A DNA stretch of 64,000 bases from Phocoena phocoena (lineage: Eukaryota > Chordata > Mammalia > Artiodactyla > Phocoenidae): the NCBI RefSeq assembly GCF_963924675.1, contig NC_089239.1:33503818-33567817 (forward strand), given 5' to 3'. The translations under genes were made by a program, and so were the position numbers. The stretch's first letter is position 1. Every line of letters begins with the position of its first letter. Positions 34,511 to 47,600 of this stretch are shown one piece after another. The notes below the pieces were generated by a model. That model saw nothing but the letters and a program-made list of their open reading frames with translations. It did no database searches and was not told the DNA's origin.

Positions 34511-36406
34511 CCAATTCAGTTCATTATATCCACACATGCCTCCAGGAAACAAGATTGCAAGTCGCAGTTAGAAGTCTATTCTTAACTTGAATGACCCTCA
34601 GGTTAGGTCTCCGAAAACCATTTCTCTAACAAGCCTGTTGTTTTCAGCCTGGCTGTGCTTGAAGTACATTAAAAAGCACCTGTTTGGCTCCTGCTTAAAG
34701 TCAGGACTAAAGAATGACTAACCCAGTCAGGCGGCCAGAGTCACGAAATGCCACTAGTGCCTCCTTCAAACTGGGATTTACATTTGCTCCACGAAGTGGA
34801 CAGACCAGGCTGTAAGACTCATATAGAATAATAGTCAGCAATGGTGTTCAGGGGAAAAGAAAAGCATAAAATAAATATCAGAGCACTTCTGTCAGAGAAG
34901 TTACACAGATCTAGAAATTATAGCTAGAGAGCTTTTACTCATTTATTCAAATAAATATTGAAAGTGTGATTATTAACACTTTTGTAAAATTTCTTCGTAT
35001 AAAATTAACATAATTAATACTCCTAAACGTTTCATTGTAGAAACCAGGTTCCATTTTAGTAATCTTAAGACTTAACCATAGTTTTAAGATAATAAAGGTT
35101 GGGGGAAAATATTTTCTGTATATTTTATCTATTAAGCACATTTTATCTACTCCTTCTGTAAAGTTTGCTCTTGTTCAAAGTTGTTAACAAAGAGAAACAT
35201 TAATCCCTCTCCCCCAAATATCACGTTTAATTTTATATGATGGATTTTACAGCAATAAAAACATATTCTTTTAGCATTTTAGAATATTTGAAACTTCTTT
35301 TAAAGATGTTTTCCTACTTTAAAAATACCCTATCAAATCCTCATCTGCATATCTTTCAGGTAAAATTTCCTTCTTTTTATGTAAAGAAAGAAAGACTATA
35401 ACATATAAGCGCCTCTACTCTGTGATGTTATTTTAGATTAAACATAACAATAACAAACAGAAAACACCAAGAAAAACCCTTTGTAGCCAAATCCAACAGG
35501 AAACATTTTCAGGCAGGGTAGATAGGGAATGTGCTCTACAAACTGTAATGCGTTAAAACGTTTTGGTTAAGAGCAGAGGTGCATTTGTTCAGAGCACTCG
35601 TCAAGGGGTGCTTCTGGGCTCTTGTCATGCTTCACCTGATCTGCTAGGGATGTTTCTTTCTCACCTCAGAGCTTATTTGCAATCTAAGTGCAACATGTAT
35701 TGATTTAAAAACAATTTCAGAGCTGCGTTCCCCGCCCCCAAGAAAGTTTAGTGTATAATTAACCCCTTGTTCCTGGGAATTAGTGTCTTCATATTAAAAA
35801 AAAATAAAAATGTAATTAGCACTACCAATTAAAACTGCTATTATTAAAGGTTCATTCCATTCCCAATATATTCATAGGGAAAATACATTAAATCTGTCTT
35901 AAAAAATAAGTACTTGTTCATCATACTAAAAGCAAAATTATATTTGAATGGCAATGGTAAATTATTTCCAGAGGCAAAGTATCAAAAGTTACACCCATGT
36001 GTTCTATTTAGTAGAACTTGTAAATTGCGTACTTTGTATTATTGAATTATTTACATGGGTGCAGATGATTATAAATTTCTGGAGGGCATAACATTGGTGA
36101 TGACTAGGGTAGATGTAAAGAATATAAGACTAAATTCTATGTCAGACCTATTATATACCTAGCATAGTATTATTCTGACAAAGAAACTGAATGTTAATAT
36201 GAAAACAAATGGTTGTCACATAGAGTGGTGATATAATGAATCCTTTTTCTAAACTTTTATGTACCAATTTATATTTTCAGTGTTTACCACATTTTAAAAT
36301 AATAAACACCATAGGTTTACGAGCTGCTATGTAAATATGGTAAAAACTCAGCTTAAGGAGATCAGCTTTCTAGAACATCTTAGCAATCATAAACGTACAC
36401 TGCCAT

Positions 36407-36440
<34 letters not shown>

Positions 36441-37387
36441 AGGTCTCACCTTAAACACCCGTAGTGGCTATGAATCAGCTCAAGAATACAGAGTATAAGA
36501 CAAGAGAGAGAGAGAGAAGGGAGGGAAGAGGAATTTAATCCAAATTTTAAAGACTACACCTAACACACTGTGGTTTGTTGTTATATCTCTGAGAAGAAAA
36601 AGAAGTCTATTACAGGTCTATGAAGTTTTTAAAAAAGAGAATTTTCACACAAATGCTAATAAAATGATAGATGACAAAAAAAGCAAGAAAGGAAAACAGA
36701 GATTCTGCTAGTAGTTTGGACTACTATAATTAAAAGCTGTAACAACTATGGCAACAGCAGACACTGATGGCAGAAGTCATCCAAAAACAAAGAATAAGAG
36801 AGATGAATCAACGTCTCCTCGTGTGTTCTACTGCCCTGGGCGCTTAAGGTGTTGCAGGTCTATGGATGTGCACTGGGGATGTGTCCCTTGAGGGTGGAGA
36901 GAACCAGACCCACTGAACTGAGACTCTTCATAACAAGGCGGAACAAGGTTAGTTTGACTGTTCCTGAATGTGCTGGTTCTGCAGGAATCCAGAAAACAAA
37001 ATAGCCGATGAATGGGAATTTTATCATGCTCAAGCATCCACATGTGTCCTGTATTTACTCATTACTTCAAAGTATACACCAATTCAAAGACAGACAAAGT
37101 CATTTTTGTTTGACTAACCGGCTTATACTTGGTTCGTTTCAGAACCACAGGCATGCCTAAGTGTGGAAAAGGTTTCCTTTGTTACAGGACTGTGGAGTTT
37201 AGCCTGAAGAGGCAGGGTTATTTTGGGGGAACATATTTGCTGTCCTCTTGCACTCCAGTTACTTCTGTCCTTTCATGGGCTGAACTTGTGAATTAGGTTT
37301 TCATTTGGAAGTTCAAATAGTACTTCAGAAAATGCTTTTGGGTAAAACTAATCCATTGTCCATAACTTCCAATCATTAATTCATCTT
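34511..37387. other. Single-copy-like DNA; possible conserved non-coding block
   Basis: No gene or named repeat except an (AC)n (36409-36436) and an (AG)n (36502-36517). The 35.4-36.1 kb part is free of repeats and has several homeodomain-type sites (TAATTAGC at 35813-35820, CCAATTAAAAC at 35825-35835), so it could be a conserved regulatory block. This is inference only. Confidence 0.45.
36409..36436. repeat. (AC)n microsatellite
   Basis: About 14 AC units; an (AG)n run follows at 36502-36517. Confidence 0.95.
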
Positions 37388-37402
37388 AAAGAAAGGGTTT
37401 TG

Positions 37403-37614
37403 GGGGCTTCCCTGGTGGCGCAGTGGTTGAGAGTCCGCCTGCCGATGCTAGGGGACATGGGTTCGTGCCCCGGTCCGGGAAGATCCCACATGCTGTGGAG
37501 CGGCTGGGCCCGTGAGCCATGGCCGCTGAGCCTGCATGTCCGGAGCCTGTGCTCCGCAATGGGAGAGGCCACAACACTGAGAGGCCCGTGTACAGCAAAA
37601 AAAAAAAAAAAAAA
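37403..37614 (+). mobile_element. CHR-type tRNA-derived SINE
   Basis: Full CHR SINE, A tail 37597-37614. A perfect 15-bp target-site duplication, AAAGAAAGGGTTTTG, lies at 37388-37402 and 37615-37629. A box TGGCGCAGTGG and B box GGTTCGTGCC are intact. Confidence 0.95.
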
Positions 37615-37629
37615 AAAGAAAGGGTTTTG

Positions 37630-39704
37630 AGGGTTTTGAATTTAGCTTCTGATGGCCTTCTATTCAAAGTAAAGTATAAATGTTGGATATTTATTCTAAA
37701 ATGTCTTCTATGGGAGCTGTCATTCCTATTGGTGGGTTGCCACTCTCTGAGGCCAGCATGCAGGTGATTAGTGGAGCCTCCAGCTGACCGCCCCTCCCCG
37801 CCACTGAGGAGTCTGGGAGTTAGTCATTCCCTTCCTTCCTCATTTCAGTGACACTTTGAACCTACCTCTGATGACGGAAAAGCTTTTCATATCGTTTCAT
37901 GATGACTATTTGCTTCTCAGACAACATCGCTAAAGAGGGAACTACTTTAGGCAAACAGCATTTTTCATCTTTAAATTCCCTATAACAAGCATGAAACTTG
38001 ACATACCTTTCTGGGTTTCAGTGTTTCTGTTTTTCCTTCAAGTGGGAACAAGTAGGGCCGTCATTTTTTAAAATCTGTTTTGTTGTGTATTAAATATAAA
38101 AATAGATCAGTGTTCAGAACTTCAGAAGTGAATTTGTTAAACATGTTGAGACTTCAAATCTGCTTAAATTTTAAATAGAAATTGATATCTAGTTTTCTTA
38201 AATATTAATGAGTTTTTTAAACTCTTTACAAATCCTTACGGCATCTTAAATTCTGAAATTTGAAAAACTTCTTGTTAAACACGAAATGTTTAAAGACATT
38301 AAACTTTCGCAATTTAGTAAACTATTTAATCTTTCAATTTCCTCTTCTACTAACTCTTTTGTTAGGTATTAGGACAGAAAAATCTTGTTTTCTTAGTCTA
38401 GCATTTTCTAAATTAGCATCAAATTAATCTTCCACAGAGTCAAACAAGTGATTCTTTTTCCAAATAAAAGTCTTTGCTAAAATACTGTTGCGAATTGCTA
38501 GCTTAAACCAAGGTAGACTATTATTATTACAATAGGAGAAGTGTCTTAGAAAGTCTAAAAAGCAAAGTTTAATCTGTAGGTTCTGCAATTTCAACAAGAC
38601 ATATTATAGTTTATCAAAAATCTCTGACATTCCCCAAAAACATTTTTATCCACAAACCTTCCTATACCCCTTACCTAAACCAGAATCTGAAATAAAACTT
38701 CTTATATTTGCTAAAGACCAGCTGCTTAGAGGGTGTTGTTTTAGTCAAAACAGTTTAAATCTGCATGAAGAAAATGGAAAAATGAATTAAAAGGGCGAAA
38801 TTACTTCTCTTTCTCACCCGAAAAATGATAGCTCTTCATTTTCAGTAGGGTTGGTTTCTTTGCTTCTTTGTTTTCTGTTGGGAGTATTTTTTTTCTTTCT
38901 TTCTTTTCTTTTCTTTTTTTGTGGTAATTAAACTATAAACTAAGCATGTTAGGAATTCTGGCTGAGAAGTCTTAATTGCACTATTGTTTAGGGCAATAAA
39001 CATTTTTCTGGGCTTCCATTAGAAGATGGCCTGACCCTGTAAGAACATGGTCCAAAAGAAAATGTGTCAGATCATGAGAGTTGAAAAGGGCAATTAAAAC
39101 ACAGCATGGTTGAAGAGCTAATGTGGGCAATGCTCCTGATTAAGCATTTGAAGTGCACTTGGTGTTTATCTTTTTGTGCTAACTTCATATGTAGCAACCG
39201 TAATAAGGCCATCTAGTGCCATCATGACATTTCTGCTTATACGGATGTCATATAAATTAAATTAATTTCAACAGTAGCTAGATCTTCAAAGACCATATCC
39301 TATCTCTAGGGAATGTTTGTGTGGTCTACTTGCCACATGTAAAACCAGAGCTATGATTCAGCAATGTTCTGACTCAAAATTACAGTGTATATTGTCTGAT
39401 ATCACTGTCCACATGAAGGAAGAATGCAGACCTGCTTCAGGCGATGTATGATGTTAGGAAGTAAGCAGTACAGTAATTTGAATGACCTTACATTATGCTC
39501 ACTTAATTATGCCCTACCATTCTTCATGTGCTCTGCGCCAACGTACTTTGTGTGAGAAATTAGAAACATGTTTGGCAAGGAAGTGCATTCCTCCTTTACA
39601 ATGGTTTATTGCGTTTTCATAACTGTTAATAACTTCTCCCTACAGTGCATATTCTGTATTAGGGAATCCAAATATCTTTCCTACTGCAAAATATCTAATT
39701 CCTA
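37630..39704. other. AT-rich DNA, no gene seen; possible conserved element
   Basis: Nothing named except a T/C-rich tract (38888-38920). 38.99-39.30 kb is repeat-free and motif-rich (CAATTAAAACA, TGATTAAGCA), a weak candidate enhancer. Confidence 0.45.
38888..38920. repeat. TTTC-rich low-complexity tract
   Basis: Pyrimidine tract of T runs broken by C every three to five bases. Confidence 0.9.
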
Positions 39705-40166
39705 TCTGGGACGGTTAATTTCATGTGCCAGCTTGACTGGGCTAAGGGATGCCCAAAGAGCTGGTAAAACTTTATTTCCGGCTGTGTCTGTGAGGGTATT
39801 TCTGCAAAGATTAGCATTTGATTCAGTAGACTGAGTAAAGAGATGCCCCTCACATGTGTTTGTATCAGCGGGGATATCCTCCAAACCATGGATGGCCTGA
39901 ATAGAACAAAAAGAGGAAAGAAGGGCAAATTCCCTCTCTCTTCTTGAGCTGGGGCATCCATCTTCTCTTGCTTCGAAGAGCATCGAAGCTCCTGGTTCTT
40001 ACACTTTTGGTCTTGAACTGAGTTATGCCACCAACTTTTCTGGTTCTTCAGTTTGCAGATGGCAGATTGTGGGACTTCTTGGTCTCCGTAACCAAGTGAG
40101 CCAATTCCTATAATAAATCTCCTCGTATATACATCCTATTGGTTCTGTTTCCCTGGAGAATGCTAA
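39705..40166 (+). mobile_element. Ancient ERVL/MaLR-like LTR
   Basis: Starts GGTTAATTTCATGTGCCAGCTTGACTGGG. Further along are CAGTAGACTGAGTAAAG (39825) and GCCTGAATAGAAC (39895). It ends with CCAATTCCTATAATAAATCTCC and TTGGTTCTGTTTCCCTGGAGAA (near 40139-40160). The polyadenylation-like AATAAA near 40111 fits an LTR. Family name not assigned. Frames on the minus strand here are chance. Confidence 0.7.
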
Positions 40167-40893
40167 TTCAAGATCTAAACCAAGTTGAAGATGTCATAGA
40201 GCACTCACACTAGATGGATTTATTGTGAAGGAGAAAAAGGTTGGAGAGAACTGTGTGTGTGCACATGAGTTAAACCAGGTGGCACATCACAAAATGAATG
40301 TAATGTAAAAGAAAACAAAGATGAATTACTCTGACCCAGAAATTATCCAGTGTATCCTGTTTAGCACTTCCATTTTCTTGTGAATATTATTTTTCCTTTC
40401 TTTTCCCTATTGACTGTGTGATATCTAATGAAAAATCAAATTTTTACCCTCCATCATTTTAGAAAACTACAATAGATTCACTTTACTCCAGTCTTGGACT
40501 GACTGAGTGATTAAATAAGAATTAGAAAATAAACACCAAATCTAAATCTAAAAATTCTTAAAGGTGCCTAAAACCATCAAATAAATTTCATAAAGTCTTT
40601 TATGCAAAAAGAATTTGGGGATTTCACATACAGGCAGCATCCACCTGATTTACCCATAGGTGGCAGTGGCAGTGGGCATTTCCCATCTGTTTAATGGTTT
40701 AGCAATGTTAGTGTTTATTATAAGTTGTGTTTTTACTACTTGTGGCTTGTTATATTTTTGTTTAGATATATTTTTAATCCTCATAAATTTGGTTAGATTG
40801 ATACAGGAGTACCTTTCTCATCGATCTCAGATTGCTGTTCTTTAAAAAATAACTAGATAAGAGGAAAAGGTCATGTAAGACAAATTCTTTATG
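40167..40893. other. AT-rich DNA, nothing recognised
   Basis: No gene or repeat was identified between the LTR and the next SINE. Confidence 0.5.
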
Positions 40894-40909
40894 AAAAGTA
40901 GAGATTTCA

Positions 40910-41122
40910 GGGCTTCCCTGGTGGCGCAGTGGTTGAGAGTCCGCCTGTCGATGCAGGGGACACGGGTTCGGGCCTTGGTCCGGGAAGATCCCACATGCCG
41001 CGGAGTGGCTGGGCCCGTGAGCCATGGCCGCTGAGCCTGTGCGTCCGGAGCCTGTGCTCCACAACGGGAGAGGCCACAACAGTGAGAGGCCCATGTACGC
41101 AAAAAAAAAAAAAAAAAAAAAA
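40910..41122 (+). mobile_element. CHR-type tRNA-derived SINE
   Basis: Full CHR SINE with a perfect 16-bp target-site duplication, AAAAGTAGAGATTTCA (40894-40909 and 41123-41138). The A tail starts near 41101. The B box is slightly changed (GGGTTCGGGCC). Confidence 0.95.
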
Positions 41123-41138
41123 AAAAGTAGAGATTTCA

Positions 41139-42143
41139 ACTGCAGAAGTGTAGTGAGCCTGCTAAGTCCTTGTCAAAGAATATATCATTTCTACTTCGCT
41201 CTTCATAGATTAAGTGGCTATGGTGAGTCTTCAACGAACCCTAGGTCATTCTGGAGTAAGTAGAAATGACTGAAAAGAAATGTGAAGGGCAACTTGAAAA
41301 AGTGAACTGAACCTTTGCACATTACAAGGTTCTTCTTCTCTGGCTAATATTCTGCTTTATATTCAAATTAAATCTAAAATGATTAGTAGCACTTAAATGA
41401 GAGACTCTTCCTGTGATGACACTGTGAGCTTGAGAGAAAATTAGGTTAGGAAAAAGAAGCTTGGTTTGATGAAGAACAGTTGCAAAATTATATGTCAGCG
41501 TCTGTATCAGTTTATTATTTGGAAAATGACTGGGAGGAAGCAGTATCATAATAGTATTTTCATTCAGGGTTTTCATACTGGAAATGTTAATTCATTTATA
41601 AAAAGTAGAGCCATAAAATCCTTACACATCTTGATTTCAGTTCAGATTCCCCTAAAATAAAATTTTAAAAAATCTTTCAGTGTGCCTATTTCTGATCCAA
41701 ATGCGGAAAACCACAGTGCCATTTCTCAAAGGTAACATCCCCACCATTGCTCTGCCCGAGGACTTTATTAGGTTTAATACTGAAAGCTCACAGTCAGTCA
41801 CTGCCAGTGAATCCCTTGAAAGCTGGAAACTTGGATTATCTTTTGTCTACATTTCTGTTACGCAAACTGTTGTTAACCTTCCATTCCCAACTTGAACCTA
41901 CTTAATGGCTTGCCAAACAGCAGCTGCACTTCTGAGAGCCTCCAGCAAGAGAAAAGCTGGATTTCGTATTTTAGGTGTAGTGTCGATTTCCAAGAAGAAA
42001 GGCAGACTGATCTTTCAACATTCTGTTTGTACTTCCGAAGTATAACACATCTGCATGATGATATTCCTTTCGGGAGATCAGCATGTGGATTATTCTGCAA
42101 CTTTGAGAAGTGACTGAAATTTTTCAAATTAGCGTCCTGAAAT
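41139..42143. other. Single-copy-like DNA, no gene seen
   Basis: No exon-like or repeat sequence recognised. Short frames at 41680-41895 and 41892-42113 lack family resemblance. Confidence 0.5.
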
Positions 42144-42159
42144 AAAGAACGGTGCCAGG

Positions 42160-42378
42160 GGCTTCCCTGGTGGCGCAGTGGTTGAGAGTCCGCCTGCCGA
42201 TGCAGGGGACGCGGGTTCGTGCCCCGGTCCGGGAAGATCCCACGTGCCGCGGAGCGGCTGGGCCCGTGAGCCGTGGCCGCTGAGCCTGCGCGTCCGGAGC
42301 CTGTGCTCCGCGACGGTAGAGGCCACAGCAGTGAGAGGCCGGCGTACCGCAAAAAAATATATATAAAAAATAAAAAAA
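42160..42378 (+). mobile_element. CHR-type SINE, CpG-rich (young) copy
   Basis: The most CpG-rich CHR copy in the window (GGGACGCGGGTTCGTG, CGCGGAGCGGC, GCGCGTCCGG). Target-site duplication AAAGAACGGTGCCAGG (42144-42159) and AAAGAATGGTGCCAGG (42379-42394), one C/T difference. The tail is interrupted by ATATAT. CpG retention suggests it is among the youngest copies. Confidence 0.95.
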
Positions 42379-42394
42379 AAAGAATGGTGCCAGG

Positions 42395-43622
42395 AGCACC
42401 ATTACGTCACAGAGCGGAAAATGAGGTTTAGTGGTTACTAAATCAATAGAAATAATAGGATTTGCATGGATAACGTAGGAAATCTTTAAGGAAACTTTTG
42501 TTTTCTTTTTTCTTTTATTGGTTTGCTTGCTATTTAAAAGATGGCAAGTATGGCAAAAGCCTAACTCCTCAGATTACAACTTAAATTTTCCTAGTTCTTT
42601 ATATACTACAAACATAAACAGCAGATGCTGCAGGTTACATAAGGATCATCATCATTGTTTACCTATATCACATATTAAAATTAAAATAGATGTTTATGAA
42701 TTTTCTCTTTCAGACATATGTGAATTAGGAAAAGAATAGTTCTCAATGTAACAGAAAATAATGTATTTTGTCTGTGGATAAAATGGCACAAATCATTTAA
42801 GAGAAGTGTTATTATATATCCTAAGGCCATATACTCTTATTAAATATACAAATCAATATTTAATTATTAACGATATTCTGATTAGTTATCACAAAGAATT
42901 ATTGTATTTAAGCAAGGGTTTTGTTACATATAATTCAATATTCTTATTCTACATTTAGAGATTATGGTTGAGGAAGTATTCTACTCAGGATATACACTTA
43001 ACATGAAGGACACATGAACAGGAAAGCAACGAGCAACAGTATTATTCAATTTCCCTGTAAGTTCTGATAATTTTTTACAGTGGCATTCTATGTTACAAGT
43101 ATCTTCCCAATGAACGGGACCACTCTCTCCTTTCGTGTCATGTTATCCTAAACCAAAATGCATATTAACTCCACCCATCACTCAAAACGATTCGTGGCCT
43201 TGACAAGATGTTCAGAAACAAAGTCTATATGGACTCCAAGACTTGCCAACCAACCAAAATACTTACAGAATTCATGGCAGGGTGACTGATGCTTTACATA
43301 ATACAGAAACACTAACCCTTCTTTATAATCATGCTCATAGTATAAATGACTAAAATCAACATTTACCCTAAATGGAAAATATGATTGGTATAGGAAACTA
43401 ATGTTACTCATAGGTACGTTCTCAGTGGCCATAGGACTACTCAAGAAATACTTTTCCCGTCCATGGCATACATAATAAATCTTAAAACCATTGAGCAAAC
43501 AAATCAGAAATTTAAAGTTAGAAAGAACCAAAATCAGTTTATGGACTCCCATGTTTTCTGCATAAAGAGGATGAAGATGGGAGAGGTCAGTCATTTGCAA
43601 AGTTACTAAAAAGCCATACCTA
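42395..43622. other. AT-rich DNA with one unexplained 140-codon frame
   Basis: A minus-strand frame at 43600-43178 is open for 140 codons (ending ...VSEHLVKATNRFE). It matches no family I know, has no visible signal peptide, and has no poly(A) or target-site duplication of a retrocopy. In DNA this AT-rich, about one such frame is expected by chance per window of this size, so I do not call a gene. Nothing else was recognised. Confidence 0.45.
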
Positions 43623-43743
43623 GGGAATTCCCTGGTGGTCCAGTGGTTAGGACAACTGCTTTTATTGCCTAGGGCACGTGGTGGTTCAATCCCTGGTCAG
43701 GGAACTAATATCCCACAAGCTGCACAGCATGGCCAAAAAAAAA
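43623..43743 (+). mobile_element. Short CHR-S-like tRNA SINE
   Basis: GGGAATTCCCTGGTGGTCCAGTGGTTAGGAC head, B-box-like GGTTCAATCCC, and a short A tail. About 120 bp. It lacks the GC-rich second half of the young CHR copies, so it is an older short type. Confidence 0.85.
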
Positions 43744-44452
43744 GTCTGTACCTAAGCCCAGGACTTCTAACTCACAGTCAAAGTTTGTTCTGCTATATGA
43801 GTACTATATTAAATTTTACCTTAAAATATCTGAAGCTTACTAGAAGTGTTGAGCTTTGCTATTATTCAGGTAAGGCCATACTGGAAAAGTCTGTTCCATC
43901 CTTAGAAACTCATTTGATGAATGAATACTATTGCATTTATTTAAATACTTAGGCATTTTCATTGCTTCTATAAAATATGCTATATGATGGTGGGTATTGG
44001 GTAAGGTATGGGCCAGTTCTACGACTGCTCTGTTTGGAGAGGAGCTGATTTGGGAGAACACTGGTGATAACTCAGTATTTCTATTTTACTGCAGTAGAAA
44101 GGAGCATCACTTTTTTCTAGGTTAGAAATATTTAAAACAATCTTATCTAATAATTGTAACACTGATACTCATTTCATGTTGAAATGAAGGAATTTAGAGA
44201 TATTTTCAAAATTGCATGGCCAAATCTACTTTTGAAAATTTACACATGCCATCTTGCGATTTTTTTAAAAAATCTGAGCTACAGTTTGGTGCATTATCAT
44301 TCAACTTAAAATATGTTGTAACTCAAATTCTAAGCTTGTATTAAGAATATTTCTAATCTGTTTCATTAACTAGCAGTGTAAAATTTTTGCATTATCTATA
44401 AACATTTTCTATTAGAAGTACATTTGCCTAATTTTAAAAATTTGTGTAAAAA
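43744..44452. other. AT-rich DNA, nothing recognised
   Basis: No gene or repeat recognised. Confidence 0.5.
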
Positions 44453-44620
44453 GCGTGGTTCCCAAACTCCAGAGTGCATTGGAATCACCAAGAGGGCTTG
44501 TTAAAACACGAAGTGCTATCAGTAGATCTGGGGTGGAGCCAGAGAAATATCATTTCTAACAAGTTCCCAGATGATGTTGATACTGGTGGTCTCAGAGCAC
44601 ACTTTCAGAACCACTGGAAA
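44453..44620 (+). mobile_element. MER5A hAT-Charlie DNA transposon
   Basis: Near-complete non-autonomous MER5A: GTGGTTCCCAAACTCCAGAGTGCAT at the left, TAGATCTGGGGTGGAGCC in the middle, TTTCTAACAAGTTCCCAGATGATG, and TTTCAGAACCACTGG at the right. The two ends are inverted repeats. No 8-bp duplication could be confirmed. No coding capacity. Confidence 0.88.
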
Positions 44621-47600
44621 GTTAATCCTCTATAAGAACATATATGGCAATAAATATTTATGATCATAACACTTTTCTAAAATTATCATTCAAAATGGGA
44701 TATTCTGATTTTTGGTTTCTCAGATTAAATAAGTCACATTAATTATTCAATTGAATACTGACATGGTATTTAAAATGCAACTTTTTAGATCACCTCACAC
44801 TCCTCACTACCTTTCCGACTAAAGAATCAGTGAATTTTTAATATTTGGGAAATATTACATCTAAAATTAATTCTGTATTTAGTGTGGAATACATGTTTAA
44901 TAAACCATGACCTCCAAAACATGAAATATGACTCTATAGTCTCACCAGGTCTCATTAGTGATCATAGAATAGCTAGAATTGTCCCCAGATATCTTATATC
45001 TGGTCCGCTCTTCTCTCCACCATCCTGTGTGCTACAGGACAGGAAAAGAAAATGCTAAGTCATTAACCATACAGAGCAATGTCCCAAATCAAACAATATT
45101 TCTAGATATATGATCAGGAAGAACAGATTACAGTGGAAAGGTCCAGAACTGGGTTCTCTTCCTCAGTGTTTCATTATTATGCATAGAGACAGATTATGTA
45201 AACTCTCTGCGCCTAAATCTCCTGTTTGTGAAATGAAAAGGTTTTCTGGATGAGCTTTAAAGTCTCCTGTATTTCCGAAATACATTGATTCTTTGTTTTT
45301 CCTTCTATAAATACATTCAACTCACTTGCTCAGGACACTCTGGTGTTCTGACACTGGCCATGCTCAGCTTTACTTATTTACTAAAATAAATTAATTAGGC
45401 GCTCTCTAATTGTGGTAGCCATAGCAAAAATCAGTTGGAAGTTATTAAGAGATCATAATTACATTTGAACAAACTCTACTATAATTCAAAATTCATGTTG
45501 CTTAAGTAAATGGGAACTTCTAATAAACTCTCTTCCATTAATGTTGGAAAGATTTAGCAATTATAATGATCATAGTTGTATCCACATATTTGACACGAGA
45601 ATGCAGGAATATAGCAAACACAATGATTAAGTAGATAAGAGCAGAAGAAAGAAGGATAAATCTCTGAATATTTTATGTACATATATACATATCCAATTCT
45701 TTAGATTGCAAAACGTAACACTCAGATGAAACTATCGCAGAGAGAAAATTGCCCTCTCAAATGTCAGTTAATGTTTGATCAAGTGTAAAGTTGATCTGTA
45801 TGCGAGGAAGAGGCACTAGAGACCCAGAAGGAAACCAAATCATAAGCATATTCAGGTGACTGACCATGTAAGATGTTTTAGATTAGGGTCAGAACCTCAA
45901 GTCTAAATTAAATACTTTGCTTAAAGAAATACTCATCAATTTGCAGTTAGCGTGAGTATGACCCAGAATCTAGGGAAAAACAGCTGTTGATGTGAGTGTG
46001 GATCGTAAGTCTAAAAATGACATTTACTAAAAGAGCAAAATGACAGCACAGATACAAGGAATTACAAAAGAGCAAAGACATGGGATTTTTAAAAACTCAA
46101 GTCATTCATTTAGAGCAATAATTTCAAGACCCACAACAAAAAGCATTTTATCAAACAGGAAGACTTGAGAGAAACATTCTGATTTTCTGGCATATTGCAT
46201 TGTTAAGGATGAAGCAATGTAGCTGGAAGAATAAATCTATTATTTTGATCAAGACTTCCAGCCATTTGCCTTTGAGGTATTCTGATAAAAAATATTAATT
46301 CTTTAACTTTAGGTTTTGGTACTATATTACTAATTTCTTGTAATTGGCATTTCAGTTTACCTGGTTCTGTTGAGATTAGTAATTTTTTAAAAATAAAAAT
46401 AAAACTCAAAGGAAAGAACCGATTTAAAACTTGGTTACAATTATAAACCTGAAAATTTGGTTAAAAGTGTATCTGATTGCATACTGTGGAATATCTCCAG
46501 TATGTTTGTCATATGGAAATAAATAACAGGCAGTTTCAAATATTAAAATGTGTAAGAACAGAAAGGGAAATCTATCATAACCTATTTTAAGAGACAAATC
46601 TGATTAGTATTCATGTTCGCTGAATATAAATGTATACACTAAATGCATACAAGCAATGTGGTGTTTTACTAACTAAAAGAAATAATTAAGCAATGAAAAT
46701 AATACAATTTTAAAACAATAACAATGCAGAGCATTTCACACACCAGACATAGTCTTGTTGATGGAGAACTTTTAGAATCGACATAGATAATGAAAACAAA
46801 TGGCACAGGAATTGAAATCGATATAGTCTGTGAAGCAAATATGAAGACAGAGATACTGGAGATAAATGACTGAAAAAAGAATAAAAGTGAGTTCATAAAC
46901 GTTTCCCCATTCCTGGAAAGGAAAAGCTCAGGTACCTGCGTGGTTTTATATGACTTAAATAAATGATCCGAGTAAAGAGTAAATAAAGGAGGGTCCTAGG
47001 GACTCAAAGAAATTAGACAAATCCAGATTATTAAAAGTAGCCAGAAAAATGGACTCAGAAGTACATAAAATTATGGGATAAAGAAATAGTTATTCACACT
47101 AGTCATGAGGGGGATTCACAATAGTGATATATTTTAGATAGAGAATAATATCATTAATGTGAGCACTATTTATTTTTTAAATGAAATTTAGCAATATGGT
47201 CACAGACATTCATTACCTGTGAGAATACTGAGTTGCATTTGGAGAAAAGCAAGAATGTAAGTCAACTCATCAGATGAAGGAAGGATTTTAGATTTTCTAG
47301 TGAACAAAGCTGTACAAATGTTGCTCTAAAATACCAGTGAATAAATTATAGTCATTTTTCTTTGGTTTAATTAGAATAATTATTAAATGAACCTTGAATC
47401 CTAGGCAGTTGTTGAGATTCTATAAATGAACTAATTTTTTTTTTAAACAATAACATTCCCATACATGGCAATGGGCAGGTGATGTGACAGTTGCCATGCA
47501 AAATGACCCCACTGTTTAGGAAAGGTCCATGTCTATGAGAAACTCACCAACAGAGTTTATCCTGTCTGACCCTGTTACTCTAGTAAAGGCTGAAGTTTTG

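Noticed and set aside
289..42357. tRNA-like sequences at the heads of the CHR SINEs
   Set aside because: They have A and B boxes but are the promoter heads of SINEs, not functional tRNA genes; no acceptor stem closure is seen and each is followed by the SINE body.
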